Numbered from the stretch's first letter, positions 38,100-46,796 are shown. The stretch is 64,000 bases of DNA from Methylophaga thalassica (GCF_030159795.1 NZ_BSND01000005.1:1-64000), one strand, 5' to 3'. Program-made: numbers and translations. Notes: a model not told the origin generated them from the letters alone.

Positions 38100-39091
38100 C
38101 TACCATAAAGAAATATCAGCCTCGAATTCTTATTGTCGATGATGAGCCAACGAACTTGAGAGTACTACGTCAGGTTCTGCAACACGACTATGCTCTATCG
38201 TTCGCCCGCTCAGGGAAAGATGCACTGGCATTGATTGCTAAGGAAATGCCAGATTTGATCTTGCTCGATATCATGATGCCAGAAATAACAGGCTTAGAAG
38301 TTTGCCAGCAATTAAAAGCTAGACCAGACACCTCACACATACCGATTATCTTTGTAACAGCTTTACAAGATCCGGACGATGAAGCGCGAGGCTTTGACAT
38401 TGGTGCTGTAGATTACATCATCAAACCCATCGTGCCCTCCACGGTCTTAGCCAGAGTGAAAACACATATTTCTCTCGTCAAAGCAGATGAGCTTCGTGCC
38501 ACCCATATCGATCTGATTGAACGTCTGGGTAGAGCTGCAGAATACAAAGATAACGAGACTGGCCTGCATGTTCAGCGAATGAGTCGCTATGCAAAAATTA
38601 TTGCGCTGGGTTACGGGTTTGATGAAAGCACGGCAAACGAACTCATGATGGCTGCTCCCATGCATGACATTGGAAAAATTGGTATTGCTGACAAAATCTT
38701 ATTAAAACCAGGTAAGTTAACGTCAGAAGAATTTTCAGAAATGAAAACACATACTTTAATCGGGGCCGAGATCTTAGCAAACTCAAAATCGCGATTGATT
38801 CAATTAGCTCATACTGTTGCCCTTACCCATCACGAGAAATGGGATGGTACGGGTTATCCAAATGGATTAAAAGGTGACGAAATTCCCCTCGCAGGTCGAA
38901 TCGTTGCCATAGCAGATATTTTTGATGCTCTAACCAGCGCCAGACCATATAAGGAAGCCTGGCCAGTTGAGGAGGCCATAGAATTCATTAATGAACAGAG
39001 TGGCAAACACATTGATCCGGCTTTGCCCCCCATCTTAATTGAACACCTCCCTGAAATTCTGAGAGTGAAACTAGCATTTTCTGATAGTTAG
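38096..39091 (+). CDS. Response regulator with HD-GYP c-di-GMP phosphodiesterase domain
   Basis: A 331-residue two-domain protein: receiver (about 8-125, phospho-acceptor D58 in LILLDIMMPE) and HD-GYP (about 140-330) with the HD pair at 190-191 (MHDIGKIG) and HHEKWDGTGYP at 245-255. The metal and GYP residues are intact, so it should hydrolyse c-di-GMP when activated. It shares the ATGA overlap with the hybrid kinase gene, a strong sign that the pair forms one pathway. It converges on the next GGDEF gene with a 4-base overlap. Confidence 0.94.
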   Translation: MTTIKKYQPRILIVDDEPTNLRVLRQVLQHDYALSFARSGKDALALIAKEMPDLILLDIMMPEITGLEVCQQLKARPDTSHIPIIFVTALQDPDDEARGFDIGAVDYIIKPIVPSTVLARVKTHISLVKADELRATHIDLIERLGRAAEYKDNETGLHVQRMSRYAKIIALGYGFDESTANELMMAAPMHDIGKIGIADKILLKPGKLTSEEFSEMKTHTLIGAEILANSKSRLIQLAHTVALTHHEKWDGTGYPNGLKGDEIPLAGRIVAIADIFDALTSARPYKEAWPVEEAIEFINEQSGKHIDPALPPILIEHLPEILRVKLAFSDS

Positions 39092-39999
39092 GACATAGAT
39101 TCATAGCTCATAAACTGATCTCTTCCAGCATTTTTAGCGGCATAGAGCATCAGGTCGGCATGTTTTAAAGCAGAATCGAAATTCGTGTGTGATAGCTCCT
39201 CAGATGAGACGGCACGAATACCCGCACTAGCCGAAACAGAAAGTGTCTCGTCACGTAACTCAATACGGATATGACGAATCGCGTCTAATAATGTTTTTGT
39301 GAACTTGGCAGCGTGCTCTGATTGGGCTCCTGACAAAATCATAAGAAATTCTTCACCGCCCCAGCGCACAAGAATATCCGAAGCACGAATACTTTCGGCC
39401 ATGACTTCAGCAGTACGTCTTAAAACGATATCTCCGACGTGGTGACCATGTTGGTCATTAATCTTCTTGAAATAGTCTAAATCCAGCATGATGACGCTAT
39501 AGGGAGTTCCCAAACGCTGCATCAAGGCGACTAAACGACGTGCCCCCTGCTCACCTTCCGCCCGATTTGTCAGCCCGGTCACCCCATCGAGTGAGGTTAC
39601 ATCATCTAGCGGAATATGCATTTCCATTGCTCCGCCATTATCCATTGGCATAGCCATCACTTTAAATTTCTGTGGTCCGCTGTTCGTTTGATGAATGTGT
39701 AAATGACTGATCGTTGTTTTCAGGGTCTGAGCATCAAGTTTTGGACAAGTTTCACCATTTTCATTGCAAGGACTGTCATAACCATGGCTCATTTTGTAGC
39801 AAGGCTGATCAATATGACTGTACTCATGAACAGCTTCTTGATTCGCACGCACCACCATGTAGTTAATATCAATAACGGTAACAGGGAAAGGTAAAACATC
39901 CAGCAGGGGCCACGCAGAATCAATTTGCTCCAGACTGAGTAAATCCGTTGGATTCTTTTCTTTTAACTGCGAGTTCAGTTCCATTTTTGTCTCAATCAT
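39088..39999 (-). CDS. Diguanylate cyclase with Cys/His-containing PAS-like sensor
   Basis: A 303-residue c-di-GMP synthase. The N-terminal PAS-like domain (about 28-130) carries C67, H72, C78 and C85 in CYKMSHGYDSPCNENGETCP, a pattern found in a subset of PAS sensors and suited to binding a metal or sensing redox state. The GGDEF domain has GGEEF and the inhibitory RASD five residues before it, so it should be active. Two possible ATGs (39999, 39984) cannot be told apart. It opposes the HD-GYP gene next to it in both direction and predicted activity. Confidence 0.9.
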   Translation of the reverse strand: MIETKMELNSQLKEKNPTDLLSLEQIDSAWPLLDVLPFPVTVIDINYMVVRANQEAVHEYSHIDQPCYKMSHGYDSPCNENGETCPKLDAQTLKTTISHLHIHQTNSGPQKFKVMAMPMDNGGAMEMHIPLDDVTSLDGVTGLTNRAEGEQGARRLVALMQRLGTPYSVIMLDLDYFKKINDQHGHHVGDIVLRRTAEVMAESIRASDILVRWGGEEFLMILSGAQSEHAAKFTKTLLDAIRHIRIELRDETLSVSASAGIRAVSSEELSHTNFDSALKHADLMLYAAKNAGRDQFMSYESMS

Positions 40000-40130
40000 G
40001 ATTTAAAGTCACTATCATCATAAACAACCATACTCTTTGTACGGCTATACTGTAAATATATGAACGATCATGATTTGGATGAGCGAATTATTATATTGAC
40101 TGGCTCATAGTGAAAAGCAGCTGTGCCAGA

Positions 40131-41858
40131 TTATTTCAGCAAGAAATATAAACACAGGCAGTTGAGCAGAAGTAAAATCAAAGAACATATTTGCCAGAAT
40201 TTAACCGGATAACGGTACATCAGCGGTAATTTTTCATCACGCAAATACGCCGGATTCGGCTTGATCAAATCAGTCTCAAATTCAGATAATGCCTGGTATC
40301 GTCGCTCAGGATAAAGCTGTAATGCTTTCTGAAGAGTTTTATCTACCCAGCTAGGAATATCGTGAATTAATGTGTTGATGGATTGATATTCAATACGATG
40401 AAGATCTTGTTTGGCACGCACCTTCGCCAGTTTTTCCGCATAGGGAAGTTGGCCCGTTAACATTTCATAAACAATACAAGCGAGAGAAAACTGATCAGAC
40501 GCCGCCTGTCCAGCACGACCTAATAAATACTCTGGTGCAGTGTAATGTTTTGTACCCAATAACTCGCTACGCTCCACCGGTGTTGAGATATCAGCGATAC
40601 CGGCAATCTTAGTCGAACCGAAATCGATAAGTTTAACTACGCCATCTCTGGAAATCATAATATTGCCGGGCTTTAAGTCCTGATGAAGCATATCCAGCCG
40701 ATGAAAGGCTCTGACCGCAGAAACAAGTTGAGACACAATTTCCCGTACTGTTTTTAAATCCAGGCGACCGACATCATTCAGCCACTGTTCAAGCGTTTTG
40801 CCATCCACATACTCCATGATGTAATAGAGAAACCGCCGTGGCCGCTTTTGTTCAATGGTTCTTACCACATGAGCGTTATTGATTCTTCGCCCCACCCACT
40901 CTTCTAATAAGAATCTTTCCAGATAGGCGGGATCATCTTCAAAATTTACCGATGGTGTCTTGATCACCACCTTATCACCGCTTTCAGTATCAACGGCTAA
41001 ATACAGTTGGCTGGTCGAACTTGCATGTAATTCACGACTAATTCGGTAACCATCAATAATCACGCCTTCATACAAGTCCGGCGGAAATGGCAAAGCGGTT
41101 AATTGAGCAAAGACTTCATCAGGATCTTGTGTTGGTAATTGCTCAATAGTGAGAATCTGACAGCTTATATTGTCCTTACTACCCGCCGATAATGCTTCAT
41201 CACAAATTTGTTGTGCATATTGCTCTGGCTCAGCTCCAGCACCTGCCAACAAAAATTGTTTCAGTACTTTGTCTGGCAAAACATCATGCACGCCATCAGT
41301 GGTTAATAAAAAAACATCGTTTTCCTGAACAGCGAAAGACTTGTAATCAATGTCCAAACAGTAATCAACGCCAAAAGCCCGCCCTAAATATTCTTTATTA
41401 ACATCGATACGTATACGGTGATCGGTGGTGATGGGTTCAAGTTCGCCATCACGAAACAAATAGATTCTCGAATCGCCCACATGGAAAATATGTGCGGTCG
41501 TTGATTTCACAACAACCGCACTAAAAGTAGATGCCATACCACGGTCAGCCTGCTTAAACTGATGGCTTTGACCGTGTAACCAAGTGTTAATCGCTGTCAG
41601 CACCTTGCTGCCAGACTGTTTAACAGACCAGGAATCAGGCGTACTGAAATAATCACTCATAAACCCGGTTACACAGGCCTGGCTGGCTTGTTTGCCTTCG
41701 TTACTTGAACTCAAGCCATCGGCAATGGCACACGCGATACCTTTTGTTTCTAACAGAGCGAGATTGGCAGGGATATAAAACCCCACGGCATCCTGATTAT
41801 CTGCTTTGATGCCTCGGCTGGAATACTGCCCAACCGAGACTTTCAATCTCGCGACCAT
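40131..41858 (-). CDS. PP2C phosphatase fused to a Ser/Thr protein kinase, membrane-anchored
   Basis: A 575-residue fusion. Residues 1-245 are a PP2C-type phosphatase with metal aspartates in ADNQDAV, AIADGLSSS, TTDGVHD and SKDNIS. Residues 270-540 form an eukaryotic-like kinase with the VVIK lysine, HQDLKPGN (catalytic D394), DFGS and an APE motif. A single membrane helix at the C-terminus leaves both domains in the cytoplasm. It follows the nitrate transporter gene by 13 bases, so it falls under the same sigma-54 promoter. A kinase gene at this spot is also known in the Pseudomonas nirB cluster; its targets are not. Confidence 0.92.
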   Translation of the reverse strand: MVARLKVSVGQYSSRGIKADNQDAVGFYIPANLALLETKGIACAIADGLSSSNEGKQASQACVTGFMSDYFSTPDSWSVKQSGSKVLTAINTWLHGQSHQFKQADRGMASTFSAVVVKSTTAHIFHVGDSRIYLFRDGELEPITTDHRIRIDVNKEYLGRAFGVDYCLDIDYKSFAVQENDVFLLTTDGVHDVLPDKVLKQFLLAGAGAEPEQYAQQICDEALSAGSKDNISCQILTIEQLPTQDPDEVFAQLTALPFPPDLYEGVIIDGYRISRELHASSTSQLYLAVDTESGDKVVIKTPSVNFEDDPAYLERFLLEEWVGRRINNAHVVRTIEQKRPRRFLYYIMEYVDGKTLEQWLNDVGRLDLKTVREIVSQLVSAVRAFHRLDMLHQDLKPGNIMISRDGVVKLIDFGSTKIAGIADISTPVERSELLGTKHYTAPEYLLGRAGQAASDQFSLACIVYEMLTGQLPYAEKLAKVRAKQDLHRIEYQSINTLIHDIPSWVDKTLQKALQLYPERRYQALSEFETDLIKPNPAYLRDEKLPLMYRYPVKFWQICSLILLLLNCLCLYFLLK

Positions 41859-41871
41859 AACGATCCTTCAA

Positions 41872-43338
41872 TTAATGAACGTCTATCATTTGTACTGTGC
41901 CATCAGGCAGCACTTCTGCCATTTGTCCTCGCGGCTCATCCATAAACTGTACCGCAATCAGGGTAACAATGGCCGTCCCACAGATAACAAAAAAGAAGGT
42001 TTGTGCAGAAACTAAAGATAAGATAGTTAAGAAAGTCACAGCACCGACATTACCATAGGCACCGGCCATACCTGCCACCTGCCCAGTTAAACGACGTTGC
42101 ACCAGTGGTACGACTGCAAATACCGCGCCCTCGCCTGCTTGCACAAAGAATGAGCAAGCCATCGTCGCCAACACGGCCAACACAATGAACCATTCAGGTG
42201 TGATCATGCCCATCACAAAATACCCTACCGCCAGTCCACTGATGCAAATCGTCAGTGTTCTCTTTCTACCTAAACGATCGCTGAATAAACCACCAATAGG
42301 TCTCGAGATCAGATTCATAAAAGCAAATCCTGATGCCAGTAACCCGGCTTGTACAGCACTGATATCAAACGTTTCACTGAAAAATAATGGCAACATGGAT
42401 ACCACCGCTAATTCAGATCCAAACGTAGCTAAGTAAGCCAAATCCAACACAGCGACTTGTTTAAATTTGTAACGGTGAATTTCAGGGGTTTCTTTTATAA
42501 ACACTTCTTTGTTTACTTGATAAATGTGGTAAACCTGATAGAAAAATAAAACAACCAGACCGACATAAATCGCATAGCTGACATTCATTGACAGCAAGCT
42601 GACACCACTGGGTGATAACTTCCATGCTAATAAAGCTAGTGCTGCATACATAGGAATATTCATTACGATATAAAGAAAGAAATCTCCCTTACTGGTCACT
42701 TCCATTGCACCTGATTTTTTTGGTTTAAAGTAAGTAGAGCCTTGTGGCGTATCAGAAACACTATTGTAGTAAATGAAGGCATACACAAGTGCAATAGCAC
42801 CAGTCAGACCAATGGCATAACGCCAGCCATCCTCACCCCCAAACATCAAGGCAATCGTAGGTAATGACATCGCTGCTGCTGCTGAACCGAAATTACCCCA
42901 GCCACCATAAATACCTTCAGCCAAACCGACTTGCTTTGCTGGAAACCACTCGGAAATCATACGAATGCCGATAACAAAGCCAGCACCAACAAAACCCAAC
43001 ATAAAGCGAGCAAGTGCTAATTGCTCAAAACTATCGGCCACTGCGAAGAAAAAACAGATAATGCTGGAAATACCGAGCAGCAGTGAATACATGATCTTAG
43101 GACCATATTTATCCACCAGCATACCGATAACAATTCGTGCAGGAATGGTTAACGCCACATTCAGTATCAGTAACGTTTTTATTTGCTGGTTGTCGAGACC
43201 TAAGGTATCGCGAATAGCCATTAATAAAGGGGCGTGATTAAACCACACCACAAAACTGATAAAAAAGGCTATCCAGGTTAAATGAAGGGTACGGATATTA
43301 TCTTTAAAAGATAATAAATTGAGTTTGTTATTAGACAT
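41872..43338 (-). CDS. Nitrate/nitrite transporter, MFS (NarK/NasA type)
   Basis: A 488-residue major facilitator protein with about 12 membrane segments that imports nitrate or exchanges nitrite. Two nitrate-signature segments are visible ([11 protein letters not shown] and [11 protein letters not shown]), with the MFS loop [11 protein letters not shown] and its repeat [11 protein letters not shown]. Its place beside assimilatory genes favours uptake for assimilation. A sigma-54 promoter and a perfect NtrC dyad lie upstream, so it should be induced by nitrogen limitation. Confidence 0.93.
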   Translation of the reverse strand: MSNNKLNLLSFKDNIRTLHLTWIAFFISFVVWFNHAPLLMAIRDTLGLDNQQIKTLLILNVALTIPARIVIGMLVDKYGPKIMYSLLLGISSIICFFFAVADSFEQLALARFMLGFVGAGFVIGIRMISEWFPAKQVGLAEGIYGGWGNFGSAAAAMSLPTIALMFGGEDGWRYAIGLTGAIALVYAFIYYNSVSDTPQGSTYFKPKKSGAMEVTSKGDFFLYIVMNIPMYAALALLAWKLSPSGVSLLSMNVSYAIYVGLVVLFFYQVYHIYQVNKEVFIKETPEIHRYKFKQVAVLDLAYLATFGSELAVVSMLPLFFSETFDISAVQAGLLASGFAFMNLISRPIGGLFSDRLGRKRTLTICISGLAVGYFVMGMITPEWFIVLAVLATMACSFFVQAGEGAVFAVVPLVQRRLTGQVAGMAGAYGNVGAVTFLTILSLVSAQTFFFVICGTAIVTLIAVQFMDEPRGQMAEVLPDGTVQMIDVH

Positions 43339-43383
43339 TAATTCAGCTCTCTTTTAAACATACCAGAATGGTTATGTTCGAAT

Positions 43384-43399
43384 AGCGGGAATCATGCCA
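43384..43399 (-). promoter_or_regulatory. Sigma-54 promoter of the nitrate transporter gene
   Basis: TGGCATGATTCCCGCT on the minus strand keeps the invariant GG and GC at the exact 10-base spacing and the TGGCA of the -24 box; the -12 box is less ideal. Transcription would start about 34 bases before the ATG at 43338. Confidence 0.75.
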
Positions 43400-43481
43400 A
43401 TCCATAACAATTTGATTTATATATTATTTTAATATTTAAATAAGCATACTAAATACATATTAAAGCTAAAATGGTGCATCT

Positions 43482-43498
43482 TGCACGCTACTAGTGCA
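43482..43498. promoter_or_regulatory. NtrC-type enhancer site
   Basis: TGCACGCTACTAGTGCA fits TGCAC-N7-GTGCA exactly. Its centre is 92 bp upstream of the -24 GG of the sigma-54 promoter, a usual distance for NtrC. A further half-site GGTGCA lies at 43473-43478. Confidence 0.75.
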
Positions 43499-43504
43499 CT
43501 AAAG

Positions 43505-44788
43505 TCAGTCTATGGCCAGATCTTCATCAGGCCAGTCGAGGTCACAACAGAACACAAACATCTTTCCATTCACTTCTACAGCTTGTGACACAGTAATACA
43601 CATATGAGAGCCGGCAACAGACAGATATGGGCGACTAATTTGTGTTGTATCCGGATTTTGTATTGCCCTGAAGTGATAGTGTCTATGTGACCAATTCGCA
43701 TTATCTCCGGAAAGTAATGGCGAAAAACGGATATCCAGTTTTGCCGTGTATTTGTTTGAATACAGGCTTCGACCTATCTGATAGCCCGATTCGTCAAGTA
43801 AATAACAACGAACAGCTCGCTCATCGTCAAACAGTTCGCTCCCACATGCTTCGAAAGCACGCCCATGCTTAAACGCACTGACCTCTTTCTCAAAAACCAA
43901 CTGGAAAGCGCGGAAATGTTGTTGAAGCTTACGATTATATTGACTACGGACATTCTGATGTTGCTGTAAAAGCTGGTCCATCGCTTCCCCAAAATCTACG
44001 TCCTGCTGCAGATCGGATTCAGGCGTAGCAAAATAAAACCCCTGGATCATATCGGCATTACTGGAAATAGCGACTAGCGCTTCTTTTTCGGATTCAACAC
44101 CTTCAATAACAACTAAACTACCTGCCTCGTGTATGAGTGACACGATACCAGTGAGGATTCTTTCCACCTTCATCGACTGGCCAGCTTTCTTAACCAAGCT
44201 ACGATCAATCTTCACAATATCAGGCTGTAGATTCCAGATGCGATCAAAATTAGAATGGCCAGCCCCAAAATCATCAATCGCAATCAAACATCCCAAACGG
44301 CGAAAATGTTGAATGAGTTCCAAAAGGTACTCACGGTCATCAATTTCACTCTCTAAAATTTCAATCACAATACGTCTGGCAGGCAGTTTGGTTTGCTGCA
44401 TCAATTCATGCATAAACCCGGCATCAGGACGCTCAGCCACCAGACACTGAGAATTGAGGTTGAGAAATAACCAGGCATTATTATCAGGCTGATGAGAAAA
44501 GTTAGAGGCATGCAGAAAACGACAGGTCCGGTCTAACTCCAGATGCTCACGCTGACTGGTTGGCTGGGACATAATCTCAACCGGCGATACCGCTCTCCCA
44601 TCAATATCATTAGCACGTAATAAACCTTCATACCCAACCGCTTTTCGGTGAGCGATACTGAAAATGGGTTGAAAAACCGATGTCAGGCAGAACGACTTAT
44701 ATGTGGTTTCATAATGATGTTCATTCAGTGACAGTTCAGTCATCCCTACTCGTACCTTTGATATCTGTGGGCAATGTTGTTTTAACAT
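43505..44788 (-). CDS. EAL-domain c-di-GMP phosphodiesterase with C-terminal PDC-like sensor
   Basis: A 427-residue cytoplasmic protein. The EAL domain (about 25-270) keeps the catalytic set: EGLL at 54-57, EILESE, IDDFGAGHS, KIDRSLV, the later Glu in EGVES and the Gln in QGFYF, so it should cleave pGpG from c-di-GMP. The C-terminal part (about 300-427) resembles a PDC/Cache fold (FEACGSELFDDERAVRCYLLDE). The order EAL then sensor is reversed from most enzymes of this class. It lies between the NIT/ANTAR genes and narK; AAGG precedes the ATG. Confidence 0.9.
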   Translation of the reverse strand: MLKQHCPQISKVRVGMTELSLNEHHYETTYKSFCLTSVFQPIFSIAHRKAVGYEGLLRANDIDGRAVSPVEIMSQPTSQREHLELDRTCRFLHASNFSHQPDNNAWLFLNLNSQCLVAERPDAGFMHELMQQTKLPARRIVIEILESEIDDREYLLELIQHFRRLGCLIAIDDFGAGHSNFDRIWNLQPDIVKIDRSLVKKAGQSMKVERILTGIVSLIHEAGSLVVIEGVESEKEALVAISSNADMIQGFYFATPESDLQQDVDFGEAMDQLLQQHQNVRSQYNRKLQQHFRAFQLVFEKEVSAFKHGRAFEACGSELFDDERAVRCYLLDESGYQIGRSLYSNKYTAKLDIRFSPLLSGDNANWSHRHYHFRAIQNPDTTQISRPYLSVAGSHMCITVSQAVEVNGKMFVFCCDLDWPDEDLAID

Positions 44789-44819
44789 TATTTACCTTAA
44801 ATCTTAATGCGTCCGTTTA

Positions 44820-44951
44820 TTAATTACCACAATAGTTAAAATTAAACATCTCAAAGACACCTTCAGCTACTACAGGGCAAATAGTACAAGCAGGATTTAA
44901 GCCAATAATATTGGGATTGAGCTGGATGATGTTCAGGACACTATCTTCCAT
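44820..44951 (-). CDS. Candidate short ORF, 43 residues, doubtful
   Basis: An open frame of 43 codons fills much of the 222-bp gap ahead of the EAL gene. It begins MEDSVLNIIQLNPN and contains CTIC and a C-terminal YCGN, three cysteines in all. There is no good ribosome site, and it starts at the tail of the preceding terminator hairpin, so transcription of its start would need readthrough. It is listed because of its cysteines and position; chance is a fair explanation. Confidence 0.2.
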   Translation of the reverse strand: MEDSVLNIIQLNPNIIGLNPACTICPVVAEGVFEMFNFNYCGN

Positions 44952-44962
44952 AGAAGATAAGA

Positions 44963-44984
44963 AGCCACTTCTATAAAAGTGGCT
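44963..44984 (-). terminator. Hairpin after the ANTAR gene
   Basis: AGCCACTT pairs with AAGTGGCT (8 bp) around a 6-base loop, followed on the minus strand by the pyrimidine-rich TTCTTATCTTCT. A moderate terminator that closes the NIT/ANTAR operon. Confidence 0.65.
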
Positions 44985-45010
44985 CCATGCTTTGTTTATA
45001 TTGTTAATTA

Positions 45011-45634
45011 TTAAATATTTTTTTGCGGTTCAAGTAAATTAGCTGCAGCCAGAATATTTTGAGCAAGTTGGCCGAGTCGCATATTCTGATTCATGGCCGA
45101 TGTTCGCATCAGGCTGTATGCTTCATTTTCCGTGCACTTCCGTTGTTCCATAATAAGTCCTTTAGCTCTATCAATAATTTTCCTGTCAGCCAAAGACGTT
45201 TTTAAATCTTTCAGCTGTTTTTGCATACTCTGTACTTGTTTAAACCGGGCTATGGCAGTACGGAGAATCGCGTGAATCCGGTTCTCATGAAAACCATCAA
45301 CAATATAGGCACTGACACCAGCCTCAATAGCCTCTTCAATGGCCTCATCTCGGTCATCATGTGTGAAAATCACAATCGGTAATGGAAAGCGTTCATTAAT
45401 TATCTTAAATTTACTTAACAGCTGACTATCGCTGGTATTCATAATGGCAATAATCAAGTCGGGCTCAATGGTCCATTTCAGATTAAGTAATTGCTGTAAA
45501 TTAGTGGCTTCGAAAATGACGTTATAGTCGGTATTTTCAAACACCTTTTGCAGCGTATTCATAAACTCCGTAAATTCACTGATAACAACCGTGTTAATCG
45601 TTTTAGTGACTGTTTTCATAGCAGCATTGCTCAT
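45011..45634 (-). CDS. NasT-like ANTAR-domain RNA-binding antiterminator
   Basis: A 207-residue protein with an N-terminal receiver-like domain (about 12-130) and a C-terminal ANTAR domain (about 140-205; LADRKIIDRAKGLIMEQRKCTENEAYSLMR). ANTAR proteins of nitrate pathways bind paired hexaloop hairpins in leader RNA and prevent termination. The usual phospho-acceptor Asp at the end of strand 3 is absent: DLIIAIMNT has Ile or Met where NasT proteins have DLVVID-type sequences. Control by protein contact rather than phosphorylation is therefore likely. It overlaps the NIT gene by 4 bases. Confidence 0.88.
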   Translation of the reverse strand: MSNAAMKTVTKTINTVVISEFTEFMNTLQKVFENTDYNVIFEATNLQQLLNLKWTIEPDLIIAIMNTSDSQLLSKFKIINERFPLPIVIFTHDDRDEAIEEAIEAGVSAYIVDGFHENRIHAILRTAIARFKQVQSMQKQLKDLKTSLADRKIIDRAKGLIMEQRKCTENEAYSLMRTSAMNQNMRLGQLAQNILAAANLLEPQKNI

Positions 45635-46494
45635 ATCATTCGTGTATGTTTTTGGGAGGCATATTGAATAACGATACTGAAAATATTCAGCACTTCATCA
45701 ATAGCCCGTGTGGAAAGATTAAAATATTCATGGCTATCAAGCTTCAACTGACCCCGTTGAAGCACACGTTTATCAACCATATTCAATAAGGCATCAATTT
45801 GCTGACGAACCGCTTTAGAGGAAGTTTCCAACGAAGAATTCAAATCGTTGTTATTAATTAATTTGACTTCAGACAGTAATCTCTCTGAGGTGGTTTTTAC
45901 TGAGATACGTAAAAACTCAAGCAAAATTCTATCAGCGGCCAAACACGACCCTCTGGCACAAACGCCCGAACCTATAGCTCGTGTATATCCGAGCGTTTCT
46001 GCAACACGAAGCGTATCAATACAAATTTCTGAAACGCGTGTGCAGGAATCAAGCATCAAGCGATGTAAGTCATATGCTCTCATCACATCATCTAATAGCA
46101 TTAGTTGGCCATCTATCATCAAGCTATGTTGTCTGACGATATTTTGTGGAGAAAGATCTTTGGCCAGAGCATGTTGTTTTAGCCGAGGCCAGTGCTCTAT
46201 AAAGGATTGCCATTGAGGAAAATCTGATAGTGTTTGACTCATCTCACTGTCAATCAGATTGTCGATATCATTCTGTAGCTGAATCATTTGTGGTAATAAC
46301 TTTTCATTCCCACTTACGACTGCATTGCTTGTGCCACGATGTTTTTGGCAATGGTCAACCACCGACCGTAAATGGCTGGTCAGTAATATGCCTTTTTTTA
46401 TTCTCAGATTGAGCTGACGACGCTCAGATATCAGATTGTAAATAATCAAAAGCATGCAAGTGGCAACTACACCACCAATGATCAATGGATACAT
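45631..46494 (-). CDS. Membrane-anchored NIT-domain protein (nitrate/nitrite sensor candidate)
   Basis: A 287-residue, mainly helical protein. One membrane helix lies at about 4-22. The rest resembles the NIT domain that binds nitrate and nitrite in NasR: QKHRGTS (50-56) matches the start of the ligand-binding helix and GYTRAIGSGVCARG the later conserved helix. In Klebsiella NasR a NIT and an ANTAR domain are one protein; here they are separate genes with an ATGA overlap. The likely job is to sense nitrate and release or hold the ANTAR partner. NIT assignment is by motif and context. Confidence 0.78.
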   Translation of the reverse strand: MYPLIIGGVVATCMLLIIYNLISERRQLNLRIKKGILLTSHLRSVVDHCQKHRGTSNAVVSGNEKLLPQMIQLQNDIDNLIDSEMSQTLSDFPQWQSFIEHWPRLKQHALAKDLSPQNIVRQHSLMIDGQLMLLDDVMRAYDLHRLMLDSCTRVSEICIDTLRVAETLGYTRAIGSGVCARGSCLAADRILLEFLRISVKTTSERLLSEVKLINNNDLNSSLETSSKAVRQQIDALLNMVDKRVLQRGQLKLDSHEYFNLSTRAIDEVLNIFSIVIQYASQKHTRMI

Positions 46495-46528
46495 CTTTGT
46501 TCTCCAGTGAAATTAGCTCAGAACTGAG

Positions 46529-46642
46529 TCATTCCCAGGTCGCTAAATAACCAGCCATAATCCCTAGAGGCGAAATCATTACCATAAAAATTAATTTCAC
46601 TAATTCTTTTACTACCATCATTAAGTCAACGAAATATCCCAT
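46529..46642 (-). CDS. Small hydrophobic protein, 37 residues, first gene of the NIT/ANTAR operon
   Basis: A short gene starting at ATG 46642 (MGYFVDLMMVVKELVK...) and ending TGA at 46529-46531. AAGGAG lies 6 bases before the ATG, one of the best ribosome sites in the window. The second half is a likely membrane helix (LIFMVMISPLGIMAGYLA). It starts about 28 bases after the predicted sigma-54 start point and 34 bases ahead of the NIT gene, which also has a membrane helix, so it may be a partner or stabiliser of that sensor. I do not recognise a family. Confidence 0.65.
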   Translation of the reverse strand: MGYFVDLMMVVKELVKLIFMVMISPLGIMAGYLATWE

Positions 46643-46680
46643 GACATGCTCCTTGCAGTACTGGATGACAATCTCAATTT

Positions 46681-46696
46681 TGCATAAGCTATGCCA
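46681..46696 (-). promoter_or_regulatory. Sigma-54 promoter of the small-ORF/NIT/ANTAR operon
   Basis: TGGCATAGCTTATGCA on the minus strand has GG-N10-GC with TGGCA and ATGCA, close to the sigma-54 consensus. The start point would be near 46670. Confidence 0.8.
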
Positions 46697-46779
46697 AAAA
46701 AATATTTGTTTAAATACAGAAACTTAAACTATTAAGATATTTTTCGTCTGCTTCAAAATGGTGTTATGAGGATGGCTAT

Positions 46780-46796
46780 TGAACAATTGTGGTGCA
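46780..46796. promoter_or_regulatory. NtrC-type enhancer site, one mismatch
   Basis: TGAAC-N7-GTGCA differs at one of ten conserved positions from TGCAC-N7-GTGCA. Its centre is 93-94 bp upstream of the -24 GG, almost the same distance as at narK. Confidence 0.6.
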
